From the NCBI GenBank assembly GCA_965658435.1, contig CBFHSE010000003.1, positions 1 to 59,533 of the forward strand: a DNA stretch of 59,533 bases. The letters are read 5' to 3'. Positions within the stretch are counted from its first letter, which is position 1. Every line of letters starts with the position of its first letter. The notes below the pieces were generated by a model, which saw only the letters and a program-made list of their open reading frames with translations, searched no databases and was not told the origin of the DNA. Positions 16,658 through 25,197 of this stretch are shown piece after piece. Both the position numbers and the translations under genes were made by a program. The DNA is from JADHLN01 sp965658435 (lineage in GTDB: Bacteria > Pseudomonadota > Alphaproteobacteria > Rickettsiales > JABIRX01).

Positions 16658-17894
16658 TTTGCACCCATGGAATTTTTGCTTTAAATAATTTAGCAACATT
16701 AACAGCACTTAATAATCCATCTTCATGAAAGCCATAACGTTGATATGCACCAACAAAATAGCAATTATTATCTCCTTGCAGAGATGATATCTCTTTTTGA
16801 GCTTTTATTGCTTTCTGATCAAATATTGGATGGCTAAAAAAATGCTCGTTTATTATCATTTCCTTTTTTGGTTTTCTATGTGGGTTTAAAGTTATTATTA
16901 GGGGTTGTTGGCTTTTTAGATTTTGTAAATTATTCATCCAATAGCTTAAAGATAATTTATCTGAATCTCCTTCATTAAGATAGATCCAGCTTGACCATGC
17001 TTTTTTATTTTTGGGCATAAAGCTTATATCTTGATGTAAGATTACTTTATTATTTTGATATTTGAATTTTCCTAGAATTTCTTGTTCTCTTTGGCTGGGT
17101 TTTTGAATGATCTCAAGGGCTTCATCTGCGTGGCAAGCAAAAATAACTTTATCAAATTTATAGGTTTTGTTATTTTGATCAGTAATTATTATTTCTTTGT
17201 TTTTTCTCTCTAATTTGATTATTTTAGAGTTTTTCTTGGTATTTTTAGAGAAATTATTGCTAAGTTTTTTGACATATTCTTTGCTTCCTCCAGAAACTGT
17301 ATACCATTGTGGCTGGTTTGTGACAGTAAGTAGACCATGGTTTTCAAAGAATTGTAGAAAAGTTTTCGCCGGAAATTTCAAGATTTTATTATGTGGGCAA
17401 CTCCAAATTGATGCGCCCATTGCCAATAAATAATAATCTCTAAACCATGAGCAAAAATTATGTTTGTTTAGATATTCTTCTAAAGTTAAATCTGATTTTG
17501 AAGCTAGATATTTTGGTGCTAAATTATTAAATCTAATAATATCTTTAAGCATTTGATAAAATTTAATATTTAATAAGTTTTTTTTCTGAGCAAAAATATT
17601 TAATAATGAATTAGAACCATATTCTAATTTACCATTAGTTATTGATACCCCAAAAGACATATTACTTTTTTCGGTTTTTACATCCAGATATTTGAATAAA
17701 GCTGTTAAATGAGGGTAATTTTTATGATTAAATACTATAAATCCTGTATCAACTGGATTTGAGTTTGCTGTAACTGTTCTGCTGTGTCCGCCTAGGTAAT
17801 TTTCTTTTTCAAATATTGTTAAATCGTGATATGGGTTAAGTAGATAGCTAATAGCTAATCCTGAGATTCCTGTTCCTATTATTGCAATTTTCAT
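16647..17894 (-). CDS. FAD-dependent amine-oxidase-like oxidoreductase (UfaD-like)
   Basis: This flavoprotein has 415 residues. The dinucleotide-binding motif IIGTGISGLAISYLL starts at residue 5 and is followed by EKENYLGGHSRTV and VDTGFIVFNHKNYPHLTALF, the COG2907-type pattern. The C-terminus ends with YFVGAYQRYGFHEDGLLSA, where the FAD is contacted again. Relatives clustered with CFA-paralogue and DUF1365 genes include UfaD, which takes part in making methylated or furan fatty acids. A desaturase or isomerase-like role on a membrane acyl chain is therefore plausible. It is the first gene of the reverse operon and diverges from the acyltransferase fusion gene across about 80 nt. Confidence 0.87.
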   Translation of the reverse strand: MKIAIIGTGISGLAISYLLNPYHDLTIFEKENYLGGHSRTVTANSNPVDTGFIVFNHKNYPHLTALFKYLDVKTEKSNMSFGVSITNGKLEYGSNSLLNIFAQKKNLLNIKFYQMLKDIIRFNNLAPKYLASKSDLTLEEYLNKHNFCSWFRDYYLLAMGASIWSCPHNKILKFPAKTFLQFFENHGLLTVTNQPQWYTVSGGSKEYVKKLSNNFSKNTKKNSKIIKLERKNKEIIITDQNNKTYKFDKVIFACHADEALEIIQKPSQREQEILGKFKYQNNKVILHQDISFMPKNKKAWSSWIYLNEGDSDKLSLSYWMNNLQNLKSQQPLIITLNPHRKPKKEMIINEHFFSHPIFDQKAIKAQKEISSLQGDNNCYFVGAYQRYGFHEDGLLSAVNVAKLFKAKIPWVQNAA

Positions 17895-17972
17895 AAATCT
17901 AGATTAGTTGATAGTTAATTATTAATTTTTTTTAAAGTGACAGGATTTATTTTTAAAACAACAGGAATAGCG

Positions 17973-20114
17973 ATGAAATTTTTAGAATCAATATTTGATT
18001 CTAATCTCAAAGTATCTGGTGTTGAAAATATTCCTGATACTCCTGTTTTATTTGTAGCAAATCATTTTACTAGAAGTGAAACATTTATTTTGCCTTATAT
18101 GATGCATAAAGCGCTTGGTAGAAAGGTGAGATGTTTGGCAGATAAAAATTTATTCGTGGGTGGCCTGGGCACTTATTTGGAATCTATGGGAACAGTAGCA
18201 ACTGATAACCCTAAAAGAAATAACATTATTATAGGTGATTTGCTTGCTAATAAGAATGACTGGATAATCTACCCGGAAGGGGTGATGGTTAAAAATAAAA
18301 GAATTATTAAAAAATCAGCAAATTATTTTATTCAATTTCCTGATGGTAAAACAAAAAGGGTTAAAACTGGAGCGGCAGTTCTTGCGATTCAAACGGAATT
18401 AATAAAAAAACAAATTTTTAATCTTGGGATAAGGCAGGAAGAGGATAAAATTCAGGAAATTAAAAATGAATATTTTATAGGTGATAAAGAAAATATCTCT
18501 CCTAAAAACTTACATATTGTGCCAATTAATATTAATTATTATCCTATTAGGCCTGGTAAAAATAAAATTAAAAATATAATAGAAAAATTTATTTCAGATT
18601 TACCAAGTAGAATTGCCGAAGAGCTAGAAATAGAAGGTAATTTAATAACAGGTTCTGAAGTAACAATTAGTTTCGGTCATGCTCTTAATATTTATGATGA
18701 GCTTAGAAATAATAGACGCTTAATATATAAATTGCCTATTTTTACTAGCGAGCAAAGAAATAAATTACTGATTAATTTTTATAGATATCGTTTAACTACG
18801 AAATTTATGTCACTAATTTATGAGAATGCGGCTATTAATATGGATCATCTTTTTGCTTGTTCATTATATTATGTTAACCAAGCTAAAATAAAAAGATCAG
18901 CACTCAAAAATTTAATTTATGTAAATGCAAGAGATATTAAGAAATTAGGTAAATTTCAGTTACATCATTCTGTAGATACAAATTTAATGAAATTATTCAT
19001 GAATAATAATAACATTTACTATGATTCTGTTTTTAAATTAGCTACAGAGCAAGAAATTATTAGGAAGGATCAAGAAAATTATTATGTTAATTTAGATAAA
19101 TTTAATAATTTCAATGATTTTCACTATGGTAGATTAAAAAATACTTTAAAGATTTTTGTAAATCAGCTGGAGAAATTCCCTATTTTAACAAAAGTTTTTA
19201 AAGCTAATGGTAGGCTTTCAGTAGAAAAGCTTAAAGATAAAACATTTAAGCTTATTTTGCGAAGTGATGAAAAGGAATATTTTGATGATTATAAAAGATT
19301 TTTTGATAATAATGAGTCAAAGCCCAGAGAGGTAGGGGCCCCTTTCTTTTTGCAGGCTAAAAACAATAAGATAGGTGTAGTTTTATGCCATGGATTTAAA
19401 GCTTCTCCAGCAGAGGTGAGGGAGTTAGCTGATTTTTTACATAAAAAAAATATGAATATTTATGCAGTGCGTTTAAAAGGCCATGCAACTGCTGCAATTA
19501 ATATGAACGAGGTGAAATGGCAAGATTGGTATATATCTTTTTTAAAAGCCTATATAGCTCTTAAACAAAAATGTGAATATGTTGTTGTTATTGGTTTTTC
19601 AACTGGTGGTTTGTTGGCATTGCTTCATAGTGCTTTTAGGCAAGGTGAGACTGATGCAGTGATTTCTGTTAATGCTGCAATTAAATTAAATGATATCAGA
19701 GTTAATTTTGTGCCAACGGTTAATTTTTGGAATGAAATGCTTGATAAATTTCATAGTAAAAAGGGAAAAAAAGAATATATTGAAGATAAACCTGAAAATC
19801 CTCATATTAACTATAGTAAAAATTATTTATCTGCTGTTGAAGAACTATCTGATCTCATGGCTGAATGTAAAAAGAATTTAAGTAAAATTTCTGCGCCTAC
19901 ACTAATAATTCAAGCTGATAAAGACCCAGTTGTAAACCCTAAAAGTGCCAAAATTATATATGAGAACATTAAAACAGAAAGAAAAGAAATATATAATTTT
20001 AGAGCAGATAATCATGTAATTATTTCAAAATATAACCCTAAATTATTTAACAAAATTGCTGATTATATAGAATTCCAACAGAAAAATATAAGTTATAATG
20101 ATGCAAAAAATTAA
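17973..20114 (+). CDS. Fused PlsC-like acyltransferase / alpha-beta hydrolase
   Basis: The predicted two-domain lipid enzyme has 713 residues. The N-terminal domain (about 1-230) has an acyltransferase motif ANHFTRSETF, in which the usual HX4D is HX4E (H31, E36), and the YPEGVMVKNK block. The middle (230-450) is Lys/Asn-rich and resembles nothing I recognise. The C-terminal domain (about 460-700) is a serine hydrolase of monoacylglycerol-lipase type: CHGFKASPAEVRELA, nucleophile elbow GFSTGGL (Ser near 543), acid QADKDPVVNP and a His in DNHVI. It may exchange acyl chains on glycerolipids (inference). A GTG at 17937 would add 12 residues, but the ATG at 17973 has AGGA at proper spacing. The gene overlaps icd by 17 nt and diverges from the lipid operon. 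Confidence 0.85.
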   Translation: MKFLESIFDSNLKVSGVENIPDTPVLFVANHFTRSETFILPYMMHKALGRKVRCLADKNLFVGGLGTYLESMGTVATDNPKRNNIIIGDLLANKNDWIIYPEGVMVKNKRIIKKSANYFIQFPDGKTKRVKTGAAVLAIQTELIKKQIFNLGIRQEEDKIQEIKNEYFIGDKENISPKNLHIVPININYYPIRPGKNKIKNIIEKFISDLPSRIAEELEIEGNLITGSEVTISFGHALNIYDELRNNRRLIYKLPIFTSEQRNKLLINFYRYRLTTKFMSLIYENAAINMDHLFACSLYYVNQAKIKRSALKNLIYVNARDIKKLGKFQLHHSVDTNLMKLFMNNNNIYYDSVFKLATEQEIIRKDQENYYVNLDKFNNFNDFHYGRLKNTLKIFVNQLEKFPILTKVFKANGRLSVEKLKDKTFKLILRSDEKEYFDDYKRFFDNNESKPREVGAPFFLQAKNNKIGVVLCHGFKASPAEVRELADFLHKKNMNIYAVRLKGHATAAINMNEVKWQDWYISFLKAYIALKQKCEYVVVIGFSTGGLLALLHSAFRQGETDAVISVNAAIKLNDIRVNFVPTVNFWNEMLDKFHSKKGKKEYIEDKPENPHINYSKNYLSAVEELSDLMAECKKNLSKISAPTLIIQADKDPVVNPKSAKIIYENIKTERKEIYNFRADNHVIISKYNPKLFNKIADYIEFQQKNISYNDAKN

Positions 20115-21300
20115 AGTTAAAAATCCAATTGTAGAAATGGATGGTGATGAGATGGCTAGGGTGATGTGGCAAGAGATTAAGCAAAAATTAATTTTACCTT
20201 TTTTGGATTTGCCTATTGAATATTTTGACCTTGGTATCAAACATCGTGATTTAACAGAGGATCAAGTTACTATTGATGCTGCTAATGCCACAAAAGATAT
20301 TGGTGTTGCTGTTAAATGTGCTACAATTACTGCAACTAAAGCTCGGCAAGAAGAATTTTTACTAAAAAAAATTTATAAATCTCCAAATGGTACTATTAGA
20401 AATATTATTGGTGGTACAGTTTTCCGTGAGCCAATTTTAGTAGCTAATATTAAGCCTGTAGTTAAGAATTGGAATAAAGCTATAATAATCGGTAGGCATG
20501 CTTTTGCAGATCAATATAAAGCACATGATTTTTATATAAAAAAAGGCTCTAAAGTAAGTTTAAAAATTGAAGATAAAAATGGTGTTAGAGAAGAATTAAT
20601 AAATGATTTTCAAGATTCTTCTGGTGTTGTGCTTGGTATGTTTAATCTAGAAGCTTCAATTAAGAATTTTGCTTATTCTTGTTTTAAATTCGCTTTAGAT
20701 AAAAAATGGCCTTTATATTTTTCTAGTAAAAATACTATTTTAAAACAGTATGATCAGCTTTTTGTTGATATATTTGCTGATATTTATAAAAAAGAATTTG
20801 CAGATGAATTCATGGCAAATAATATTTCTTATCAACATCGATTAATTGATGATATGGTTGCTTTTGCTTTAAAAAGTGAAGGTGGATTTATTTGGGCTTG
20901 TAAAAATTATGATGGTGATGTGCAATCTGATAATTTAGCTCAGGCTTTTGGTTCTCTTGGTTTGATGAGCTCTGTTTTGGTAAGCGTAGATGGTAACATA
21001 AAGCTTGCAGAAGCAGCGCATGGAACTGTTACTAGACATTACCAGCAGCATAAAAATGGTAAAGCTACCTCAACAAATCCTATTGCTTCAATTTTTGCTT
21101 GGAGTAGGGCTTTGTTACATCGTGCTAAATTAGATGCAAATCAAGATCTGTTTAATTTTAGTAATAAAATTGAGAAGCTGGTTCTAGAAATTGTTGAATC
21201 AGGATTTGTTACTAAAGATCTTGCCAATTTAATAGGTGCTAAGAAATTTGTAACTATGTCTGAATTTATAGATAAAATTTCTTTAGAAATGCAAAAATAA
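20098..21300 (+). CDS. icd: NADP-dependent isocitrate dehydrogenase, eukaryotic-type
   Basis: This TCA-cycle enzyme oxidises isocitrate to 2-oxoglutarate and makes NADPH. The 400-residue sequence matches the homodimeric NADP-IDH subfamily typical of eukaryotes and several alphaproteobacteria: VEMDGDEMARVMW at the start, KSPNGTIRNIIGGTVFREPI (isocitrate phosphate and substrate site), GRHAFADQYKAHD, DDMVAFALKSEGGFIWACKN and AEAAHGTVTRHY. Two ATGs (20098 and 20101) are possible, both overlapping the end of the acyltransferase/hydrolase gene. The gene is convergent with fdxA with one base between stop codons. Confidence 0.95.
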   Translation: MMQKIKVKNPIVEMDGDEMARVMWQEIKQKLILPFLDLPIEYFDLGIKHRDLTEDQVTIDAANATKDIGVAVKCATITATKARQEEFLLKKIYKSPNGTIRNIIGGTVFREPILVANIKPVVKNWNKAIIIGRHAFADQYKAHDFYIKKGSKVSLKIEDKNGVREELINDFQDSSGVVLGMFNLEASIKNFAYSCFKFALDKKWPLYFSSKNTILKQYDQLFVDIFADIYKKEFADEFMANNISYQHRLIDDMVAFALKSEGGFIWACKNYDGDVQSDNLAQAFGSLGLMSSVLVSVDGNIKLAEAAHGTVTRHYQQHKNGKATSTNPIASIFAWSRALLHRAKLDANQDLFNFSNKIEKLVLEIVESGFVTKDLANLIGAKKFVTMSEFIDKISLEMQK

Positions 21301-21301
21301 A

Positions 21302-21631
21302 TTATTTTGCCGCTGTTTTATTAAAGTGAAGAGGATATTTATCAGTGGTATTTTTAAACTGTTCTGCTTGAGGATAGGCTTCTTTTTTTTCGCTTATATT
21401 AGGCCATTTTTCTGAAAATGCCTTATTGATTTTTATGAATTCAACCAAATCCTCTGATTCTGGTTTTATTGCATCAATTGGACATTCTGGCTCACAAACA
21501 CCGCAATCAATACATTCTTCTGGATTAATTACTAGCATATTTTCACCTTCATAAAAGCAATCTACTGGGCAAACTTCTACACAATCAGTATATTTGCATT
21601 TTATACATTTATCAGTAACTACATATGTCAT
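21302..21631 (-). CDS. fdxA: Ferredoxin FdxA, two-cluster type
   Basis: This small electron carrier has 109 residues. Cysteines C9, C12, C17, C21 and C25 in CIKCKYTDCVEVCPVDC, together with C40, C43, C46 and C50 in CIDCGVCEPECP, give a 3Fe-4S plus 4Fe-4S ferredoxin. The C-terminal FIKINKAFSEKWPNI extension is typical of alphaproteobacterial FdxA. Its start overlaps the ccmC stop by 4 nt, so it belongs to the grxD-ABC-ccmC-fdxA operon, whose theme is redox and metal-cofactor handling. Confidence 0.95.
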   Translation of the reverse strand: MTYVVTDKCIKCKYTDCVEVCPVDCFYEGENMLVINPEECIDCGVCEPECPIDAIKPESEDLVEFIKINKAFSEKWPNISEKKEAYPQAEQFKNTTDKYPLHFNKTAAK

Positions 21632-22326
21632 TTTAATCTTTGTTTTTTATGTTTAATTAAAAATATATTTATTCTCATTAAAAATATATTAAAAGTTAAA
21701 ACTAGCAATGTAAAGAATGATATTAATAAAGGCTTTAGCATTGATGAATGGATTGCAATTCCATCTTTTCTTAAAATGCTTGCAGGTTGATGCAAGCTAT
21801 TCCAAATTTCTACAGAAAATTTAATTATAGGAATATTTATGAATCCTATTATGGCAAGAGCTGCAGCAATTTTTGACCCTGTTATGATATTAGAATATGA
21901 TTTATATAAAATTATATATGAGACATAAAGAAAAAATAATATTAACATTGAAGTTAATCTAGCGTCCCAGACCCACCAGGTTCCCCATATTGGTTTGCCC
22001 CAAAAGGAACCAGTAACAAGGGTTATTAATGAAAAAATACAGCCAATAGGAGCTAAACTAATAGAGCTAAGTGTAAGAAGAGGTGTTTTATAGATGAAGC
22101 TTAAGACACTAAGAGATGCAATAATGGTGTAAATAAGTAGTGAGAGCCAAGCTGATGGAACATGTATATACATAATTTTAACAGCATTGCCTTGTTGGTA
22201 ATCATTAGGTGAGGTTAAAATGAAAAATAAGCTAGTTACAAATAATGCAAAAAGTAAAATATTCATTTTATATAGATGATTATTGCAAAAATTTTGATAA
22301 TTTTGTGGAGTGATTTTAAAAATCAT
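21628..22326 (-). CDS. ccmC: Cytochrome c biogenesis haem-handling protein CcmC
   Basis: This inner-membrane protein of 232 residues has about six hydrophobic helices. It binds haem and passes it to CcmE in system I cytochrome c maturation. The signature WGTWWVWDARLTSMLILFF is the tryptophan-rich haem-binding WWD domain, with His residues in the flanking periplasmic loops (YIHVPSAWLS and SLHQPASI). The bc1 complex at 38-41 kb needs this pathway for cytochrome c1. It overlaps the ABC ATPase gene by one base and fdxA by four. No other ccm gene is in the window. Confidence 0.93.
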   Translation of the reverse strand: MIFKITPQNYQNFCNNHLYKMNILLFALFVTSLFFILTSPNDYQQGNAVKIMYIHVPSAWLSLLIYTIIASLSVLSFIYKTPLLTLSSISLAPIGCIFSLITLVTGSFWGKPIWGTWWVWDARLTSMLILFFLYVSYIILYKSYSNIITGSKIAAALAIIGFINIPIIKFSVEIWNSLHQPASILRKDGIAIHSSMLKPLLISFFTLLVLTFNIFLMRINIFLIKHKKQRLK

Positions 22327-23249
22327 TATTTTTGGTAAACTAAATTTTTAAAAATATCTTCAATATCTGTTTCTTGAGTATTTATATCAATTATTTCAGC
22401 GTTATTTTTTGCTAATTTATTAATAAGTCTGTCATATTCTAGATTTTCGGTTTTATATTTAATTGAGACTATATTGTTGTTTATTGTAATATCACCAAAT
22501 TCTTTGAGGTCTTTTTCTATTTTATTGGAGGATTTTTTTAAGGTAATGTTTAGGGTTTTTACGCCAAATATTTTTTTTAAGTTTGATTTTTTGTCATTAG
22601 CTATAATTTCTCCTTTATTGATGATGGCAATTTGGTCGCATAATTCTTCTGCTTCTTCCAAATAGTGAGTGGTAAGAATAACTGTTTTGCCATTTTTGTT
22701 AAGTTTACTGATATATTCCCATAATTGATCTCTTAATTCTACATCAACTCCTGCAGTAGGCTCATCTAAAATGATTATATCTGGATTGTGAACTAAGGCT
22801 TTACCAACTAGGAGACGTCTTTTCATTCCACCTGATAAAGTTCTAGGTTTAGCAGTTGCTTTATCTGTTAAGCCTAAAGCTTTGATTATTTCGTTGGTTC
22901 TTCTTTGATTTTTGGCTATACCGTAATAGCCAGCGTAAATTTCAAGAGTTTCTTTTACGTTAAAAAATGGATCCATAACTAATTCTTGCGGAACAATTCC
23001 TAAACAATTTTTTGCATTTATTTTGTTTTTATCAAAATCATGACCCATAATATTTATTTCTCCTGAATCTTTAGTAACAAGATCTGCTAAGATATTTATT
23101 ATGGTGCTTTTTCCTGCGCCATTTGGGCCAAGTAAACCAAAAAAGGATCCTTTTTCTATTGTAAGGGAAATGTTATTTAATGCTTTAACATTACCTGATT
23201 TAGTTTTGTATGTTTTATATAATTGATTAAGTTTTATGGCTTTTGTCAT
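22326..23249 (-). CDS. ABC transporter ATP-binding protein (ABC-2 type)
   Basis: This is a 307-residue ATPase subunit. Walker A is GLLGPNGAGKST, the Q-loop is IVPQELVMDPFFNV, the ABC signature is LSGGMKRRLLVGKAL, Walker B is IIILDEPTAG, and the H-loop is ILTTHYLEEAEELC. The length and the roughly 90-residue C-terminal tail fit the YadG/DrrA-like ABC-2 exporter class, not the 200-residue CcmA. No ABC-2 permease gene is adjacent, so its membrane partner must lie elsewhere. The substrate is unknown. Confidence 0.88.
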   Translation of the reverse strand: MTKAIKLNQLYKTYKTKSGNVKALNNISLTIEKGSFFGLLGPNGAGKSTIINILADLVTKDSGEINIMGHDFDKNKINAKNCLGIVPQELVMDPFFNVKETLEIYAGYYGIAKNQRRTNEIIKALGLTDKATAKPRTLSGGMKRRLLVGKALVHNPDIIILDEPTAGVDVELRDQLWEYISKLNKNGKTVILTTHYLEEAEELCDQIAIINKGEIIANDKKSNLKKIFGVKTLNITLKKSSNKIEKDLKEFGDITINNNIVSIKYKTENLEYDRLINKLAKNNAEIIDINTQETDIEDIFKNLVYQK

Positions 23250-23554
23250 TATTTAAGTGCTTCTTCAAGCTCACCATTTTCTTGCATTTCTCTTATTATG
23301 TCACATCCTCCTATAAATTCACCATTTACATATAATTGTGGGATTGTTGGCCAGTCTGTGAAATCTTTTATGGCTTGACGCATTTCTTCATCTTCTAGAA
23401 TATTAACATCGGTAAATTCTATGTTGAGATTTTGTAATGTTTTAGCAACAAAGGCTGAAAAGCCACATTGAGGAAAGGTTTTGTTACCTTTCATGAAAAG
23501 AACTATTTTGTTGTTTTTGATTAAATTTTCAATTTCCTGGAATTTTTCTTGCAT
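23249..23554 (-). CDS. grxD: Monothiol glutaredoxin, Grx4 family
   Basis: This 101-residue CGFS-type glutaredoxin carries or inserts [2Fe-2S] clusters with glutathione and often pairs with BolA proteins. The active site FPQCGFSAF has its Cys at residue 30. WPTIPQLYVNGEFIGGCDII holds the glutathione-binding TIPQ segment and the conserved GGCD. A BolA-family gene lies nearby at 24123-24356. The stop overlaps the start of the ABC ATPase gene by one base. It is the first gene of the reverse operon. Confidence 0.95.
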   Translation of the reverse strand: MQEKFQEIENLIKNNKIVLFMKGNKTFPQCGFSAFVAKTLQNLNIEFTDVNILEDEEMRQAIKDFTDWPTIPQLYVNGEFIGGCDIIREMQENGELEEALK

Positions 23555-23658
23555 AATATGTAAATAAATTTAAGAAGTTTTTATCATTTATATATAAATA
23601 ATTCAAGATCAAGTTTTGTTATTTATTAAGTTTTTAACCAAATTTTAAGAGTGAAATT

Positions 23659-24126
23659 ATGAAAAAAATTTTTATCCAAATTTTATTTTTGCTAATTTTT
23701 AGTAATTCATACGCATTTAGTTTATCTGATGCATTAGGTAAAATAGAGGACCAAGCTAGAGAAAAGGTAAAGAAAGATGGCTCAGTTTCTTTGGATAATT
23801 TAATAGATTCTATAAAAAAAGAAGCAAATGACAAAATAGCTAAGATTGAAGAGAAAGTAAATGGTCAGATTGATTCTGTATCAGGTAAAGTTAAGGCTTC
23901 AATTGAAGAATTTGAAGATATAAAAGATAAATCAGAATTTTACTTATTATTATTTAAGATCGTTAGTGCGATTTTTTCTTGCAGCATAATATTGATAATA
24001 TTTTTTATATTTAAATTATATAGAAGAGTAAGCCGATTGTTGCAGCTATTTGAAAATATTAAAAATTATAAAGATATTGAAAAAAGATTAACTAATTTAG
24101 AAAAATTAGTGGAAAGAAAATCTTAA
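23659..24126 (+). CDS. Small exported coiled-coil membrane protein, unknown
   Basis: The 155-residue protein has no recognised family. It has a signal peptide (cleavage near SNSYA-FS), then a Lys/Glu/Asp-rich heptad-like stretch (about residues 25-95) and one strong hydrophobic helix, LLLFKIVSAIFSCSIILIIF (about 98-120). A basic segment and a second short coiled coil (KNYKDIEKRLTNLEKLVERK) follow. The layout predicts a periplasmic coiled coil anchored in the inner membrane with a short cytoplasmic coiled tail. It is convergent with the BolA-family gene and overlaps it by 4 nt. Its role is unknown; a scaffold or envelope tether is possible. Confidence 0.65.
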   Translation: MKKIFIQILFLLIFSNSYAFSLSDALGKIEDQAREKVKKDGSVSLDNLIDSIKKEANDKIAKIEEKVNGQIDSVSGKVKASIEEFEDIKDKSEFYLLLFKIVSAIFSCSIILIIFFIFKLYRRVSRLLQLFENIKNYKDIEKRLTNLEKLVERKS

Positions 24127-24356
24127 AGCGCCTCTGTTTTTAAGGTTACTGCATGGAGTCTTTCTTTGAGAGGTTCTTTAAGAGATTTCATTACTAGTTG
24201 ATGTTGCTTTACGCGATTAAGATTTTTAAATTTTGCAGATTTAATAGAGACAGAAAAGCTATAACCGTCACCCATTTGATCTGTTACATTAATAATGCTA
24301 TCAGGGAATGATAATTCTAGTAATTCTGTTATTTCTTTTTCATTTATTTGCTTCAT
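24123..24356 (-). CDS. BolA/IbaG family protein
   Basis: This small protein of 77 residues carries the BolA fold: INEKEITELLELSFPDS, MGDGYSFSVSIKSAKFKN, and the end LHAVTLKT. BolA proteins form heterodimers with CGFS glutaredoxins and take part in Fe-S cluster delivery. A grxD gene lies 570 bp away on the same strand. The length is closer to IbaG than to long BolA. The ATG at 24356 is used, since the alternative start at 24386 would be a TTG with an unconserved N-terminus. It diverges from proB. Confidence 0.85.
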   Translation of the reverse strand: MKQINEKEITELLELSFPDSIINVTDQMGDGYSFSVSIKSAKFKNLNRVKQHQLVMKSLKEPLKERLHAVTLKTEAL

Positions 24357-24403
24357 GTTTTTTTTTGATATATAAATAGATTTCAATAGGAAAAAGAGGT
24401 TAA

Positions 24404-25192
24404 ATGAAATTAAAAAAATATCAAACCATTATTATAAAAATTGGTTCTTCGCTAATAGTAGATAAAAACAGATCAATGCGAATTAAATGGCTGAAATCTC
24501 TAGCTCGTGATATTAAGAGATTGCAAAAAAATGGCCATAAGGTTTTGTTAGTTTCCTCGGGAGCAATTGCAAGTTCATGTAAAAAATTAAAAACTGATCC
24601 TAATATGTTATCAATAGCTGAAAAGCAAGCTTATGCAGCTTATGGTCAGGCTATATTAACTGAGAAGCTTGGAAGGATATTTGCCAAAGCTAAATTAAAT
24701 ATTTCTCAAATTTTAGTTACTTCTGATGATTGTTATATTGATAAAAGGAAGGCTAATATTAAAAATTGCCTTGATAATTTGTATAAAATGAATGTGATAC
24801 CAGTTATAAATGAAAATGATGTGGTGGCAATTGAGGAGATTAAATTCGGTGATAATGATGGTTTGGCAGCAGAAATTGCTATTTTAGTTAAGGCAGATTT
24901 GTTGGTTTTAATGTCAGATGTTGATGGCTTATATGATTATGATCCTAAGTTAAATAAAAATGCTAAAATCATAGCTTTTCCTTGCAGTGAGGATTCTATG
25001 TTGTTTTCCAGTGTAAAGAAAACAAAGAGTTATTATGGAACTGGTGGCATGTATAGTAAGCTGCAATCAGCTAAGAAAGCTAATGAAAAAAATATAGATG
25101 TTATAATAACAAAGGGTTCTGGAAGAAGGCCTTTATATTCACTTGAAAAGAAGAAGCTTTTTAGTCTATTTAAAGCCAAATCTTCAAGATAA
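24404..25192 (+). CDS. proB: Glutamate 5-kinase, short form without PUA domain
   Basis: This enzyme phosphorylates glutamate to gamma-glutamyl phosphate, the first step of proline synthesis. The 262-residue amino-acid-kinase fold includes IIIKIGSSLIV (ATP-phosphate loop), VLLVSSGAIASS, INENDVVAIEEIKFGDNDGL (substrate binding) and VLMSDVDGLYDYDP, and ends with YGTGGMYSKLQSAKKA. The C-terminal PUA domain of the roughly 370-residue enterobacterial form is missing; PUA-less ProB proteins are known. No proA gene (next step) is nearby. Feedback inhibition by proline cannot be judged. Confidence 0.9.
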   Translation: MKLKKYQTIIIKIGSSLIVDKNRSMRIKWLKSLARDIKRLQKNGHKVLLVSSGAIASSCKKLKTDPNMLSIAEKQAYAAYGQAILTEKLGRIFAKAKLNISQILVTSDDCYIDKRKANIKNCLDNLYKMNVIPVINENDVVAIEEIKFGDNDGLAAEIAILVKADLLVLMSDVDGLYDYDPKLNKNAKIIAFPCSEDSMLFSSVKKTKSYYGTGGMYSKLQSAKKANEKNIDVIITKGSGRRPLYSLEKKKLFSLFKAKSSR

Positions 25193-25197
25193 TCTTC

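Noticed and set aside
22326..23249. Assignment of the ABC ATPase as CcmA because it adjoins ccmC
   Set aside because: It is about 100 residues too long and has an ABC-2 exporter-type C-terminal tail. No ccmB is present.
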